Assembly (NCBI GenBank): GCA_003024985.2 | Contig: PXIH01S0001501.1 | DNA length: 17,598 nucleotides | Reading direction: 5' to 3' (one strand) | Origin: Euperipatoides rowelli | Lineage: Eukaryota > Onychophora > Udeonychophora > Euonychophora > Peripatopsidae | Part shown: positions 1-10,341 of the stretch, piece by piece | How the letters are laid out: every line of letters begins with the position of its first letter | Numbering within the stretch: the stretch's first letter is position 1 | The notes under the pieces: model-generated | The model's database searches: none | The model's input: the letters and a program-made list of their open reading frames with translations, nothing else | Told to the model about the DNA's origin: nothing | Program-made: the position numbers and the translations under genes

Positions 1-318
1 TTAGGATAATAGCCTATACCTACTGTAGCTTTTATCTAAAAAAATTTCAAATATTGTACTAAAAATTTTTTTTTTTTTTGAGGATTAATTTCTTAAGAAA
101 AACAACTCTAGGTAGCCTACATGATAATTTAAAATATAGTTTTTACTATGTAAGCTATAATCACATAAAATTTTTGTGAAAATTGCATTTACCCTGTTGA
201 ATTTTCTTTTCAATATTGACTTTCCACATACGAAAATTCAAAGTTCAACCTCTTCGACTCCAGAGATGTATTTGACTACGTCAAAATGAAATGCTACCTA
301 TAGCCCGAGATGTATTTT

Positions 319-347
319 TTTTTCATATACATACAGTATATGAAAAA
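319..347. repeat. Perfect 12-bp inverted repeat (hairpin)
   Basis: The arms at 319-330 and 336-347 pair perfectly around the 5-nt loop ATACA. The core is TTCATATAC / GTATATGAA. It is too short for a microRNA precursor and is probably an A/T-rich intronic palindrome. Confidence 0.7.
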
Positions 348-1182
348 GCAGAGGGATACAGGATTTAAAATCTCAACTTTATCCAAATTTATAATAGGCT
401 ATAACCTAATAGAAATAGGCTTTTGATGTTTTTTTTTTTTTTTTAATAAAAGTTTTATAAATGTATTTCATGAAATAACAATTTATAATTAAACTGAAAA
501 TTTTTAAATTATAAGAATTGTTGCATTTCCATTGACGTAAATACGCATTTCCTGTACTGTATATCCACACATGTACAGTAGGCTATATGCGCTAAATTTC
601 ATAAGGCACTTTACTAAAAAATTTTGAGTTTCATATCGTTTAAAATATAGTTTTTATATAAAATTAAACCTTTTATTACTAAACTGTAAAGAAAAAAATC
701 TGGACATACAGTACAGCATGTTTTTTTGACCTGGAGCTGAAGGGATTTTAAAAGCCCCTTATATTAGAAAGATTTCTGTCTGGCTCTCAAAAGCAAGGAA
801 GTTGGCCTTTCCTATTGTAAACTATTGTGGCTAGTTGCTGAACAATAATTTTATTTCCAATTGTCAGACAATGGCTACAAATTAGAACCACTGACTTAAA
901 AATATCAACGTAGATCTTTGGTTTTCAACCCCTGTAATTAGGATTGTAACCAGTTTTTTTTTTTTTTTCCTTATAGCCTAATTTTTTTAATATATGTCTT
1001 TAATTGCTGGTGACCCTTAGGTTACTTGAATAGACACTTTAATATCTTAGTTCTTGAATAGTTAAATAGGCCTACATTAATTAAATATTTAAATTAGTTG
1101 AGGAAAAAAGTTTAAATTCACCTATTTTCAAACCAAAATCAGTCTGGTTTGCCCAAGCTAGAATTAGTTAATATGGTCAGAC

Positions 1183-1215
1183 TCCGTTATCTACCGCCAC
1201 TATTTTTTTTGCGGA
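1183..1215 (-). repeat. Dispersed short repeat, inverted copy 1
   Basis: Read on the minus strand this contains AGTGGCGG, AGATAACGGA and a CCGC block, matching the copy at 2010-2046 in order and spacing. It is GC-rich against its surroundings. The flanks 'aaatcta' on one side and 'tct' on the other also resemble each other. Confidence 0.6.
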
Positions 1216-2009
1216 AGAATAATAGATTTGGTGAACAAACCACAAATCGCAAACTAAAAAGCCAAACGCCTTTTAGCACACGATCTGATGTAGTTTATTT
1301 ACCAGATCTAGTATCCCTCCACAAATATGCAGTGAGATACGGGATAAATTCAATCTTCTGTAAAAATTACGAGAAGATCGATGTTTCCCGGAAACAACCT
1401 AGCTACTACCATATGAACTGCAAATTTATGCATGAATAAAAAATGTGTTTTTATGATCATAATATTAAAAAATTTCTAAAATTCTAAATTAGCCGTTTAT
1501 GAAACTATATTAATTTAATTAATTTTTCAAAATAAATAAAAACAATCTAAATCACAAATCAAAACTGAAAGTCTCATTCATGTGACCTATCCATGAGATT
1601 TAAAAAAAAAATTATTTTTATAATACAATATTTTGTTTTAGATATCCAACCTTTCCACTACACTGAACCTTAACTCCTACTGCATGTAAAATACACCAAT
1701 TATCCAACACTATGATAATCAAAATGAGATACACTTTTGTGTAAAATACAAATAATAATTTATTCATTAAAAAAAAAGAACGCCATCTTTGACATTCCAT
1801 AACAGGAAACATCATATGTCCCAGAGTAGCCTACATTGTTTACTTTTAAGCAAGTTATGCTCATTTTGAAATAAAAGAATAGTACCGTATAAGTTTTATA
1901 TTTAATCAATGAAGATTTTGATTGATGAAGAGATCTGTTCTAATTTTCTACATTCGATGAGTGCTTTATACATTAGATGTTTACAATGAGTTGATAATAA
2001 TAAAAATCT

Positions 2010-2046
2010 AATCCGCATTTTAGTAGTGGCGGGCAGATAACGGATT
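2010..2046 (+). repeat. Dispersed short repeat, inverted copy 2
   Basis: 37 bp beginning AATCCG and ending CGGATT (6-bp inverted ends) around TAGTAGTGGCGGGCAGATAA. It is an inverted partner of 1183-1215, about 0.83 kb away. Similarity fades outside roughly 55 bp, so the pair could be two insertions of a tiny element or remnants of one element's ends. Confidence 0.6.
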
Positions 2047-2065
2047 CTAACTGTTATTAAAACGA

Positions 2066-2079
2066 AAACATCGATGTTT
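2066..2079. repeat. 14-bp palindrome AAACATCGATGTTT
   Basis: A perfect self-complementary sequence centred on ATCGAT, about 20 bp beyond the inverted repeat copy at 2010-2046. A half-similar CGATGTTTCCCGG lies at about 1379 near the other copy. Significance unknown. Confidence 0.6.
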
Positions 2080-2812
2080 AACATTCATTTTCCTAGCAAA
2101 GTTTTTTTTGTTAAAGCTTAATTCACATTTTTAAAAAATGAAGAAAAAAGCTAGCTAATCATCATGTATAGGCTACTTTAAGTTACATAGAAATAATTTT
2201 TATATTTTCAATTCTTCAATTTTAGCCGTGTTTTTCCACTTTATAAATTTCTCCTTAATATTTTTTTCTAATATTAAATGTGAAAATTTAGATTTAATTA
2301 GCTAGAGGAAGTTATAAATTGGCTTCTTACTTACTTGACCTTTTATTGCAAATTACCTGATTATACAAAATTAAATTGTAATTGATCTAAAGGGAGTGAT
2401 AATCCTTCCTCCACAAAGCAATTTTTTTTGTCTTTCATTTTAATTTCCTACACCAAACGTATAATATACACTGTAAGTCTTGCCCAGGGTTAAAAAAAAA
2501 AGTTGTCATTTCATATTGTAGAAAAAATAATCTATAAAGCTTAAAATAATTCTAGAGAGCATTCATTTAGAAGTATGCTAATTACCAATTGCCATACTAA
2601 GTTTGACAATTAAGAAATATTATAGAAAATAAATCAACCATGTAGCTTAGGCTATTCAAAGAAAGTCTTGTGTAAAATATTACCGTAATGAATTTATTTC
2701 TTTTAAAATAATATTTCTAAATTGTAATCAATTAACCCAAATTATCACAAATTATTTATTACCACAAAATTATATTGTACCCATTTAGCTACATGGGTGC
2801 TATCACAAACTT

Positions 2813-2862
2813 GGGGGGAAGGGGGGGGGGGCTTTTTACACTTTAATTACCCCCCCCCCTTC
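2813..2862. repeat. G-run / C-run inverted repeat able to form a GC hairpin
   Basis: G6 (2813-2818), AA, G11 (2821-2831), a 17-19 nt A/T-rich spacer, then C10 (2850-2859) and TTC. GAA followed by ten G pairs perfectly with ten C followed by TTC (13 bp). Pure G/C blocks are striking in DNA this A/T-rich and are likely to be length-variable. Confidence 0.85.
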
Positions 2863-3658
2863 ACAATCAAATTGTGTAGCCTATATTTTTCTAATTAAAT
2901 CATATCCTATACTATAAATTTCTTCATTTGTGGTAGTTGACCTATGCATGTTTCAACTAAAATATTGACTGTTTTGCCTGTTATGGTCTTCATATTTATT
3001 TTTTAATGAATTCACATTAGTAAACATAAATCAGAATAATGAATAATTTTTATTTCTAAATTGATCCTTTAGTTGCTATCTGTGTTTATTTGTGGATTTA
3101 AGAGTTTCACTAGAACTAGATTATATAGTTTTCACATTATTTTTATATGACGTTAGTAAGTTAAATGTTATTGACACCAAATCATTATTTTTATGTTGAA
3201 TTTGATATGTAACATATGTTATGCTTTTTATTTTCGGCTATATTTGTATTTGTAGGCTATAAGATATATTAACTTATTTACATTTTCCAAACCATCGATA
3301 TTTTATTACCGTAATGATTTATTTGTTGACCTAGAGTGGATATAAGCCTTTAACTTAGTTATAACTGGATTAAAATTGTTCCAAATTATTCTAATTATTA
3401 TAGTATATTTTTAAGCTGTCTTGAAATGCATTAGAATATTGGTTACCATTTAATGATTATAATTAAGGTGCAGTAATTTTTTTTAAGTAGGCCTACAGTA
3501 GTTCTCCAGAGACAGTATATTTTGGATTAATTTTAAATCATCATAGTATAGTCATTTGTTAAAACTTTTCATAGCAGTACTATCTTTTCCTGATTTTATA
3601 TTGTAATCAGCTTATTTGAAATAATTTTTTCTTTTTTAATAATGCAATAAATTTTTAT

Positions 3659-3698
3659 TTTTTCACATTTGTCTTACATCAACATATTTCTTTAATAG
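3659..3698 (+). other. 3' splice acceptor of exon A
   Basis: A pyrimidine-leaning tract ending TTTCTTTAATAG precedes the open frame. The AG is at 3697-3698. It sets the exon start and shows that the sequence directly upstream is intron rather than promoter. Confidence 0.7.
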
Positions 3699-4115
3699 TC
3701 CGAGACTCAAGCTAAGGATACAGCAGCGCCACCACTTTCTGGGCCACCTGTGACGAATGATATCGCCTTTATTGATGAAGATGGTGATGAAGATTCGCCA
3801 ACAGAGCCAAAAGTAACTCAGGAACCAAGCGAATCACCTGGTGATGCACCCAAAGTGGAACAGCCACATGATGCACGTGTTGAACAGCCACACGATACAC
3901 AAAATGTTGAACAGCCGCAAGATAAACAAAATGTTGAACAACCGCAAGATAAACAAAATGTTGAACAGCCGCAAGATACACAAAAGGTTGAGCAACAAGA
4001 TGATAGGAAAGACAAAACAATCCACACTGTTACCTTTAAACTACCAGAGAAAAAAGAAGACTCAACAGCGCCTGTTCAGTTACAGGACATCAAGTTTGAA
4101 GTTCCTGTGCAATCA
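3699..4115 (+). CDS. Internal exon A: acidic, repeat-bearing N-terminal part of a CBM48-containing protein (partial)
   Basis: Seen: after an AG acceptor at 3697-3698, the frame beginning TCC GAG ACT is open for 139 codons and ends at a GTAAGG donor at 4116. Both ends are phase 0. The first residues read SETQAKDTAAPPLSGPPV; an acidic stretch FIDEDGDED follows. About six copies of a 9-residue unit (VEQPQDKQN type, residues ~53-105) come next, then a Lys/Glu-rich end including FKLPEKKED. There are no Cys residues, membrane segments or signal peptide, and composition suggests disorder. There is no AUG at the front, and the in-frame GTG at 3750 is an ordinary Val codon, so the true start lies upstream of the window or in an unseen exon. 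Reading past the donor adds only 14 codons before a stop at 4158-4160, which could end a retained-intron isoform. Inference: it belongs with exon B because strand, phase and acidic Pro/Gln/Glu style match. Function unknown. Confidence 0.8.
3855..4013 (+). repeat. 27-bp coding minisatellite encoding VEQPQDKQN-type repeats
   Basis: Six in-frame units run head to tail: one 24-bp unit (3855-3878), then five of 27 bp starting at 3879, 3906, 3933, 3960 and 3987. Units read VEQPHDAR, VEQPHDTQN, VEQPQDKQN twice, VEQPQDTQK and a degenerate VEQQDDRKD. The two central units differ by one synonymous base (CAG/CAA), so they duplicated recently. The period is a multiple of three, so unit gain or loss keeps the frame. 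Gln/Asp/Glu/Pro content points to a disordered spacer. Confidence 0.9.
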
Positions 4116-4121
4116 GTAAGG
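4116..4121 (+). other. 5' splice donor of exon A
   Basis: TCA|GTAAGG is a near-consensus donor. It lies exactly where coding-like composition stops and the sequence turns T-rich. Confidence 0.75.
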
Positions 4122-6978
4122 TTTTGTTCTAGTTTAGTAGCCTATAGCCTACATTTTTAAATAAGTTAAGGGGACGGGCTTTCTCACTTTAATTCAATAG
4201 GATTTTGTTAAGCTGATTTTTGCAATAACATTTTTATTTTAGTAAACCTTATTTTACATAAGTACGGTATTCTTTTTTTTAAATTTACATAAAATGAAAT
4301 TTATGTACGGTAAAGATAATTTTTCTCACTAACACTTCCTGTAAACTGTAAGGTATAAAATTAATATTTAACCTTTGTATTACTCAAGTATAAGTTAGTG
4401 TATTTTTTTTTTAGAATATACAGTATGCCCTATTCTTTTTATATTTAATTTTTCTTCTGTGAGTTAACAATAATTTGTCTTTTTTGAAATCTTAAACTAT
4501 ATACTTATCTTACCAGTATGTGAGAGCAGATGCTACTAAAATATTCAATAGGTTATCTGCAAATAATGTTTGCACAATTAGGCACTTTAAGATACTGTAC
4601 ATATTTTACCGTTATTGAGCTTAAAAACATTTAGGGGAGTAAGGGGGTGAATCAGTTGAACAGAGAATAAGATTTATGCACAACCAGATGTAAAGGTAAA
4701 AGGAGCTTTGATTGAAACCTATATTTTTCACCTCTTTTTTTAATTTTATTTAAATACTGTATGTTTAAAATAATTTTATACCAACGAAGAACCAAAATGC
4801 TATTTTCAGCCATTCCACTCATACCTTTTGATCTGCTCTGTTATTGGTCAAAATGGTCACGCCTAATTCTTCCAAAAATGCAATATTTGGCCATTATCAT
4901 AATTTTGAAAACATGAATCTTTATTGGGCACTATCAAAATAGGACCTATTCCCAAATATATATTTTTTATTTTTTTTGGATGCTTTTTAATTATTGCACT
5001 TTTATTATAAAATTAGACAATTTATGAAAATGAAATAATACACGAATTCTTGCATACTTTCCATGTATTGTAACAGCAACATTGTCAGTAAATTGTGCAA
5101 GAAATGGATCCAGGTTTTTAATATTTCCAGTTTTTTTATTGTGAATTTCACCCAATAAATGTTTTATTCTATGGCATTTAAAGAAAAAATATTTCCTTAT
5201 TGATAATTGATTTCATATACCAGTATTTTAATTTTTATTTTAATTCTAATTTATTTTTTAATAAACCTACTACAGTACAGTATCTTAAAGATTGTTTGTG
5301 TCTAAGTATAAGATAACATTTTTTTTAATTCCTCGCTTCTGTCTTTTAAACTATTAATGAATTTAAAATTTTTCTTTTTTAATATAGTAAAAATATCTAA
5401 GATTAACCATTCTAAAATTTCAGTTAATTCCAAAAGAAATTGCATTATGTATGATTAGTGTGGGTTTTAAAATTATTATAATTATCTTTTCTAACATTAA
5501 ATCTATTTTTGAAGATAAAGCAAGTGATCAGAGAAAGGATTAAAATTAATACTAAAATCCAAATCTTTCTGAATACCCATTAAACAAAAAAAAAATATTG
5601 TTTGATTAAAGAGATTTAGTTATCTTTTAGGCCAATTGGCAATTGCTATTAGCATTATTAGAAATTACAGATGCACCAACAATATTGAAATGTTAAAACT
5701 CATAAGTAAAATATAAGATAGAAAAATAACCAATTTATAGGCGATGTAATTTTGTTTTTTATGATTTTTTTTATCTGGAGTAGTACGATTTCTTGACTTT
5801 TCTTTGGTTAATGTAAGCCCTTTAGAGTTGATCTATTAAAATTTTGGGACTATTATTATTTAGCATTCTATTTTCTGTCAAATTATTTGAATCCATATTT
5901 TGAATAGATTTATTATTGTTTTTAGTCATTATTTTTTGTAAATACATTGCCTTAATACACCAGGTTTTAAATTATAAGGATTTCTACCACTAATTATAAT
6001 CCATCCAATATTATTTCCTTGTAGTACATAAGTAATGTCATTTAATGCATTTTTATCTTTGTCTAAATTTAATATTAGCCGGAAGCATGTCAATATATTT
6101 GTTTTCATTAATCTTTTTCGTTAATTCTATATTAAAAGAACCAAATTACTTTAATAAGGATTGAATAGTTTCATTAATCGCCATAAGTTAAATTATTATT
6201 GTGTTAAAATTTTCACATTAATTTGCATATAAAACAATGATTTTTATTCATTGAAATCTTAAACTATATTTTATCTGACTCTGAAAGAAAGCATATATAC
6301 AGTATATTGTAAAAAAGCAATGTTATTAACTTTGTTTTCCATTTTTAATTAAATTATTTTATCTAATTCTGTTTCATTAATTTCCATAATAGAAAAATCA
6401 TGCTAGAACAACAAAATACTCTTGATAAATTGTCCTGTAAGAGCCGATGCCTTTACGAGACTGATTTTAGCCTTCAACAAATTTTTACTTAATGATACAT
6501 TATTTTTAACTTCATGCATTTAATATCCATGTTGATTAAGTCTTGTTACACACAATTGTTGTATTAGTTGAAATTAATACACATTTTCTAGAAAAAAACA
6601 TTCATAGAATATCACACAGAATACAGATTGTACTAACAAATACTGAGATATAAAAATGAAAGTAATCTTGATGTTTTAAAAACAATATTCAGATTACGTT
6701 AACATAGAAATGAATTAAAATAACAAATTGCTTGGAAATGCTTTAAAATAAAATAAATATACTATCACGATATAAAGCAGACTAGCAGGGAAGCATGTGC
6801 ACAGCATATGATTTCCATATTTTTTTGTCCCCATTAAACTGCCTTCTCTACAAATCTCCAGCCATTTTAGCATACTGTTTTTATACCCTTAAACTCCTAG
6901 AATAAAAAAAAATATTTGATGTAGAAAATGTCACCCACCATATTTTTCTTTTGCTTGGTTGGCTGGATTTGGGGGGGG

Positions 6979-6979
6979 N
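6979..6979. other. Ambiguous base (N) after a G run
   Basis: The sequence has an N directly after eight G residues. This is the only ambiguous base I noticed and marks a sequencing or consensus problem at a homopolymer, so the local G count is uncertain. Confidence 0.95.
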
Positions 6980-7073
6980 TTATTGATAAAGCAAGAAAAA
7001 CTATTGTAACTTATGTATTTAATTTTTAGATATACTGATGTATTGGTGAAGGTCATTAAACATTAAAATTAAT

Positions 7074-7128
7074 CATTTTTTTCAGGAGCCAGCTCATTTT
7101 TTTCAGAAGCCATGGCTCCCAGGCTCCT
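7074..7128. repeat. Direct duplication with clustered GAGCC/GGCTC motifs
   Basis: CATTTTTTTCAGGAGCCAGC at 7074 is followed directly at 7095 by CATTTTTTTCAGAAGCCATG. GGCTCCC and GGCTCCT follow, the last pairing with AGGAGCC at 7084-7090. So a 21-23 bp tandem copy overlaps an inverted arrangement. It looks like a fragment of an interspersed repeat; no family assigned. Confidence 0.55.
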
Positions 7129-8869
7129 TGAATTCATACAACCCTGGTTATAATAGTTAATAAGTTGAAGTTTTTTTTTTGTCCCCAACTCTTATTGGAA
7201 AACCACAATCTATCCAAAGTATGGATTAAAAGTTCACTCTGCGCCTATGAAAGCACAATTAATTATTATTATTGAACTACTGTTGCTTGTTACTTCTCTT
7301 TGTGTGCTCATTTAGTAATAATCCTTACATTTGTTAGTCCAAATAAAATTATTTTTTACTCAATACAAACTACCTGAAAGAACAACACTAAGTAACTGTT
7401 TCACATTGAAAAAAATAGGGTAAACCATAAAGTGCCTAGGCTTATATTGATAGCTACTCATGAAAAAACAATCTGAAACATGGTAATTTCCATGGTTTCT
7501 CTAAGTTCAATCTACTAATGGATTGATGTGTTAGTTCCTCATTCAGCTTATCACTGAAATGTCTTTCCATTTAGACATGTATGATGTTTACATAATGTTG
7601 CCTCTCATTACAGTAAAATTTCACATAAAAGGCAAGGATTTTTTAAGCACGAATGATTGAAATTTTTTTGTCATCTGTTGATCAGTTTGATGCATATATA
7701 TAGTCTTAGAAAAATATGATAGCACAAATACAGTGTCCCCATCATACAAGGGTTAAAGAGCATGGAGTTGTCTACACTAGTTATAGAATTGCTTCCAGAT
7801 CATAATGTTAATCTAGTTTTAATTTAACACTATGTACACACAACTGAATTTTCAATATGCTAATAGATTTAATCCTAACTTTCCATGAAGTTCACTCATT
7901 CCATAGCTCTGACATGAAACTAGCACTTTTGCATGGAAGTTTTTATTCATCACTTGATAACTTCAATTATTGAACTAGACTGGCTGAGTGAGAGTTAAAT
8001 CAATACTTTCTGACTAAGCTAATAATCTTTTACTTGAACCTGTAGTTCATCCAACAAACTACAAAAACTAAATTTTACAATTTACACCTGTCCTTTTATA
8101 GAAATATATACTGTAAAAGAAAATGTTGTATATAGTTTAATACCGTACCCTATTGATTAAAAAAAATTGCAATTTATTCATTTTAATAACTTCCTAAATT
8201 AAATGTAAATGTTTTTATCTGGTCTTTTTTTTCACCGCAATTATGTTATTGTACTATAGTACATTCATTAAATGCAAAAGAGAATATAGGTATTGCACTT
8301 AGTCACCAGGTTAGGTGTCACTTGTGGAATCCCTTAGCCCGCTATATGGTCATTGATATACACACTAGAATGTCTTGTATCGTCAGGTCGAAACTCGGAA
8401 TTATAAAAATAACATAATTTAGTTGTCCTATACACAAATAATTAAGAATATTGGGTTTTGGCCACCACATATGACTCTCTGACCACAGGTTTGGTGTTCA
8501 CTAGATCCATAAAAAAAGAAATCTTTGGTCCCAGGGTAGAGTACTGATTTCACTTCCCTTCACTTCTTATGTAGGCCTACAGTCATACACACACACACAA
8601 ATAAAAAAATATAAAATGCACAAGTTTGTAAACCTGTGTCTTTCCAAAACAATTGCTCTATTGCTCCCTAACAGCTGACACAAAAAAAATACAAGGCAAA
8701 ATATATACATTAAAAATTAAATTTGAATTATTCAATGATTTGCTCTGTTGACAGGATACTATATTTTCAGGAAACTGTATACTATCCCTCACTTTGGCAA
8801 TTTGGTTTTCTTCCTTTTTTTTTTCTAATAGCATTGTGACAACTCTGCTAGCACAAATATAACTTTCTT

Positions 8870-9162
8870 CTATTGGTAAACACTAGATTGTGCACTACTT
8901 CGCTCTTCTGCTGCTGCTGGCATTATGGTCTCGTCAGCCTGAACTAAAATAATTTCTGGGTCTGCCGGTGCTCAGCTTAGAATAAAAAGATCTTGAGCTT
9001 CCTCTGGGACTGCTACTATAAAATATATTTTAAAAAATATCTATCGGTGGCTCTTTGGCTCTTCCAAGACAAAATAACTACTGAAAAATGCTCCGAAGCT
9101 CACTCAGAAAACCTTGCTGTCAAACAGGGACTTTCTTCTAACTACTTGGCTGGAATAACTTT
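8870..9162 (-). pseudogene. Degenerate coding-like island on the minus strand
   Basis: GC is clearly higher than around it. On the minus strand from 9016 down to 8870, one frame reads VAVPEEAQDLFILS, a TGA (8972-8974), APADPEIILVQADETIM and PAAAEERSSAQSSVYQ, then TAG. Upstream in another frame (9162 to ~9016) it reads LEESPCLTARFSE and ASEHFSVVILSWKSQRATDR, broken by a TAG and a TGA. A run of ten T on the plus strand at 8815-8824 (A-tract for the minus strand) lies about 45 bp past the final stop, as expected of a retroposed copy. The plus strand also has an open 60-codon frame at 8993-9175, which weakens the case. I recognise no family. Alternatives: a decayed transposon gene, a processed pseudogene, or chance in a GC-richer patch. 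Confidence 0.3.
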
Positions 9163-9549
9163 GACCAATAAATAAAATATTAGCAGATATTGTCCTTTTC
9201 CTTCGTTTATAAATATAAATTTGTGCTACTTCCATTATTTACAGTCCTAAGATAATTTAAATATTTTCTTTATATTGTGAAATGAAAATCAGAACTGCTC
9301 CTTTATCTTAATGCTTTTTTTTTTTATTTAAAAAAAGATTGCTGTATTTCTCTTCTCTTTTAAAAAAAATGTCTTTCTCTACCTCACATCCAAAATGTAT
9401 ATTCCAACTGCTTCTTTTATTGTGCAATCACTTTTTTTCTTTTCTGGTGCTGTTACAGCTTATAATTTTTTATAAAAAATAAAGTTAAAAAAAAATCCTG
9501 CGGCCTTATTTTACAAATAATAAAATTATACCTCATATTTTTATATTTC

Positions 9550-9668
9550 TTTTTTACACAAATTATTTTCTACTAAATAAAATTATTAAAATTCTTTTTT
9601 TACACAAAATAAAATTATTAGAATTCTTTTTACACAAAGTAAAATTATTAGCCTACTCTACTCTATCT
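9550..9668. repeat. Imperfect tandem repeats (TTTTTACACAAA-x-TAAAATTATTA), left part
   Basis: Units with the core TTACACAAA followed by TAAAATTATTA occur at about 9553, 9599 and 9630 with variable spacing (30-46 bp). The last continues into GCCTACTCTACTCTATCTAA, where the transposon begins. The same series resumes after the transposon at 10507. Confidence 0.7.
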
Positions 9669-9876
9669 AAAGCTTAGTACACACGGTTCCTGGAATTAAG
9701 TTTTGGAATGACGCTCCTGGATTGACACTCCAGGATTGTTATCGATTGTGTACACACGGTCATTCCATTTCTTCATTCAGTCAAGCATAGAAATTTTTCA
9801 TGGGGCAGATTTTAATGAAGTAGGCCTAATTATTACGTAATTCCTGTTCCTGTTTTGCTACTTTTTTTTCATCAAA

Positions 9877-9972
9877 ATGTCCCAACAACAGAGAATAGCT
9901 ATAGCTATAATGATCGCTGATCAAATAACTTTAAAGCATATAAAATTTTATTTTTTACAAAGTCGACATTAG
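9877..9972 (+). pseudogene. Short ORF remnant inside the transposon (plus strand)
   Basis: ATG at 9877 opens 31 codons (MSQQQRIAIAIMIADQ...) to TAG at 9970-9972. It sits in the left part of the element and points inward. Hydrophobic Ile/Ala-rich starts occur in some Harbinger-type transposases, so this could be the truncated 5' end of a transposase gene kept after internal deletion. It is too short to be functional. Chance cannot be excluded. Confidence 0.3.
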
Positions 9973-10024
9973 AATCGGGCATTATTGTCTGACAATGTAA
10001 TCATTTATTTGTAAGCATTGTCCC

Positions 10025-10147
10025 TCATTTGCTTGTTTGAATACTCTTTAGATTTAACTTTCCATAAGCATGGATTGTTTTTATATAGTTGAATAAAATC
10101 TTTAAAAATTCAGGGGAATTAATAAAAACACGATTTTCTTGAGCCAT
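10025..10147 (-). pseudogene. Short ORF remnant inside the transposon (minus strand)
   Basis: ATG at 10147 (minus) opens 40 codons (MAQENRVFINSPEF...) to TGA at 10025-10027, facing the plus-strand remnant at 9877. Known: Harbinger-type elements often carry a second gene for a DNA-binding (Myb/SANT-like) protein opposite the transposase. The pattern EFLKILFNYIK could be the start of such a helix, but I cannot assign it. The facing arrangement suggests an internally deleted two-gene parent. Confidence 0.3.
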
Positions 10148-10319
10148 TTTCTTGATAGATTAATGCAATTAAACAACAGCGCGCAACTATTAACAAACAA
10201 AAACTGCACAAAAGTTTAGAAAGATAATGCCCCTGAATCCTTCTTGTTAGCTCATGCGTATGGTCAACTTTTGTGTACGCACGGTCAGTTTTGGGGTGTC
10301 ATTCCTGTAATTAATTCCC

Positions 10320-10341
10320 GGATTTCTGACATCAGAAATCC
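10320..10341. repeat. 10-bp perfect hairpin within the transposon's right arm
   Basis: GGATTTCTGA and TCAGAAATCC flank a 2-nt centre. It mirrors a smaller CCTGGA/TCCAGG stem in the left arm (9716-9734). Subterminal hairpins are common in MITEs. Confidence 0.7.

Larger units (their letters stand above)
1..3698 (+). other. Intron (or intron plus far upstream sequence) before exon A
   Basis: I see no supportable exon here. The sequence is A/T-rich with long T and A runs (e.g. 69-79, 429-444, 954-968). A frame of 96 codons at 1149-1439 lies in a slightly GC-richer patch, but it lacks splice context and recognisable residues, so I do not call it. Short dispersed words such as TAGCCTAC (e.g. 113, 1827) and TACAGTA/TACTGTA (e.g. 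334, 553, 576) recur. The hairpins and repeats listed separately are the only clear structure. Confidence 0.6.

Noticed and set aside
1149-1439. 96-codon plus-strand frame in a slightly GC-richer patch
   Set aside because: It begins at a non-ATG codon, has no recognisable motif or splice context, and overlaps a dispersed repeat copy. I mention it in the intron entry only.
1618-2084. Two minus-strand frames of 60-65 codons
   Set aside because: Low-complexity Ile/Leu/Phe-rich translations typical of A/T-rich DNA; one runs through a dispersed repeat.
3769-4027. Several open frames (minus strand and another plus frame) across the VEQPQDKQN repeat
   Set aside because: They arise because a 27-bp repeat with no stop in one unit stays open in every copy. 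Only the plus frame has splice sites and a sensible composition outside the repeat.
8993-9175. 60-codon plus-strand frame in the GC-richer island
   Set aside because: No ATG at its start, Lys/Tyr-rich A/T stretch in the middle, no splice signals in phase with exons A and B. Used only as evidence against certainty for the minus-strand reading.
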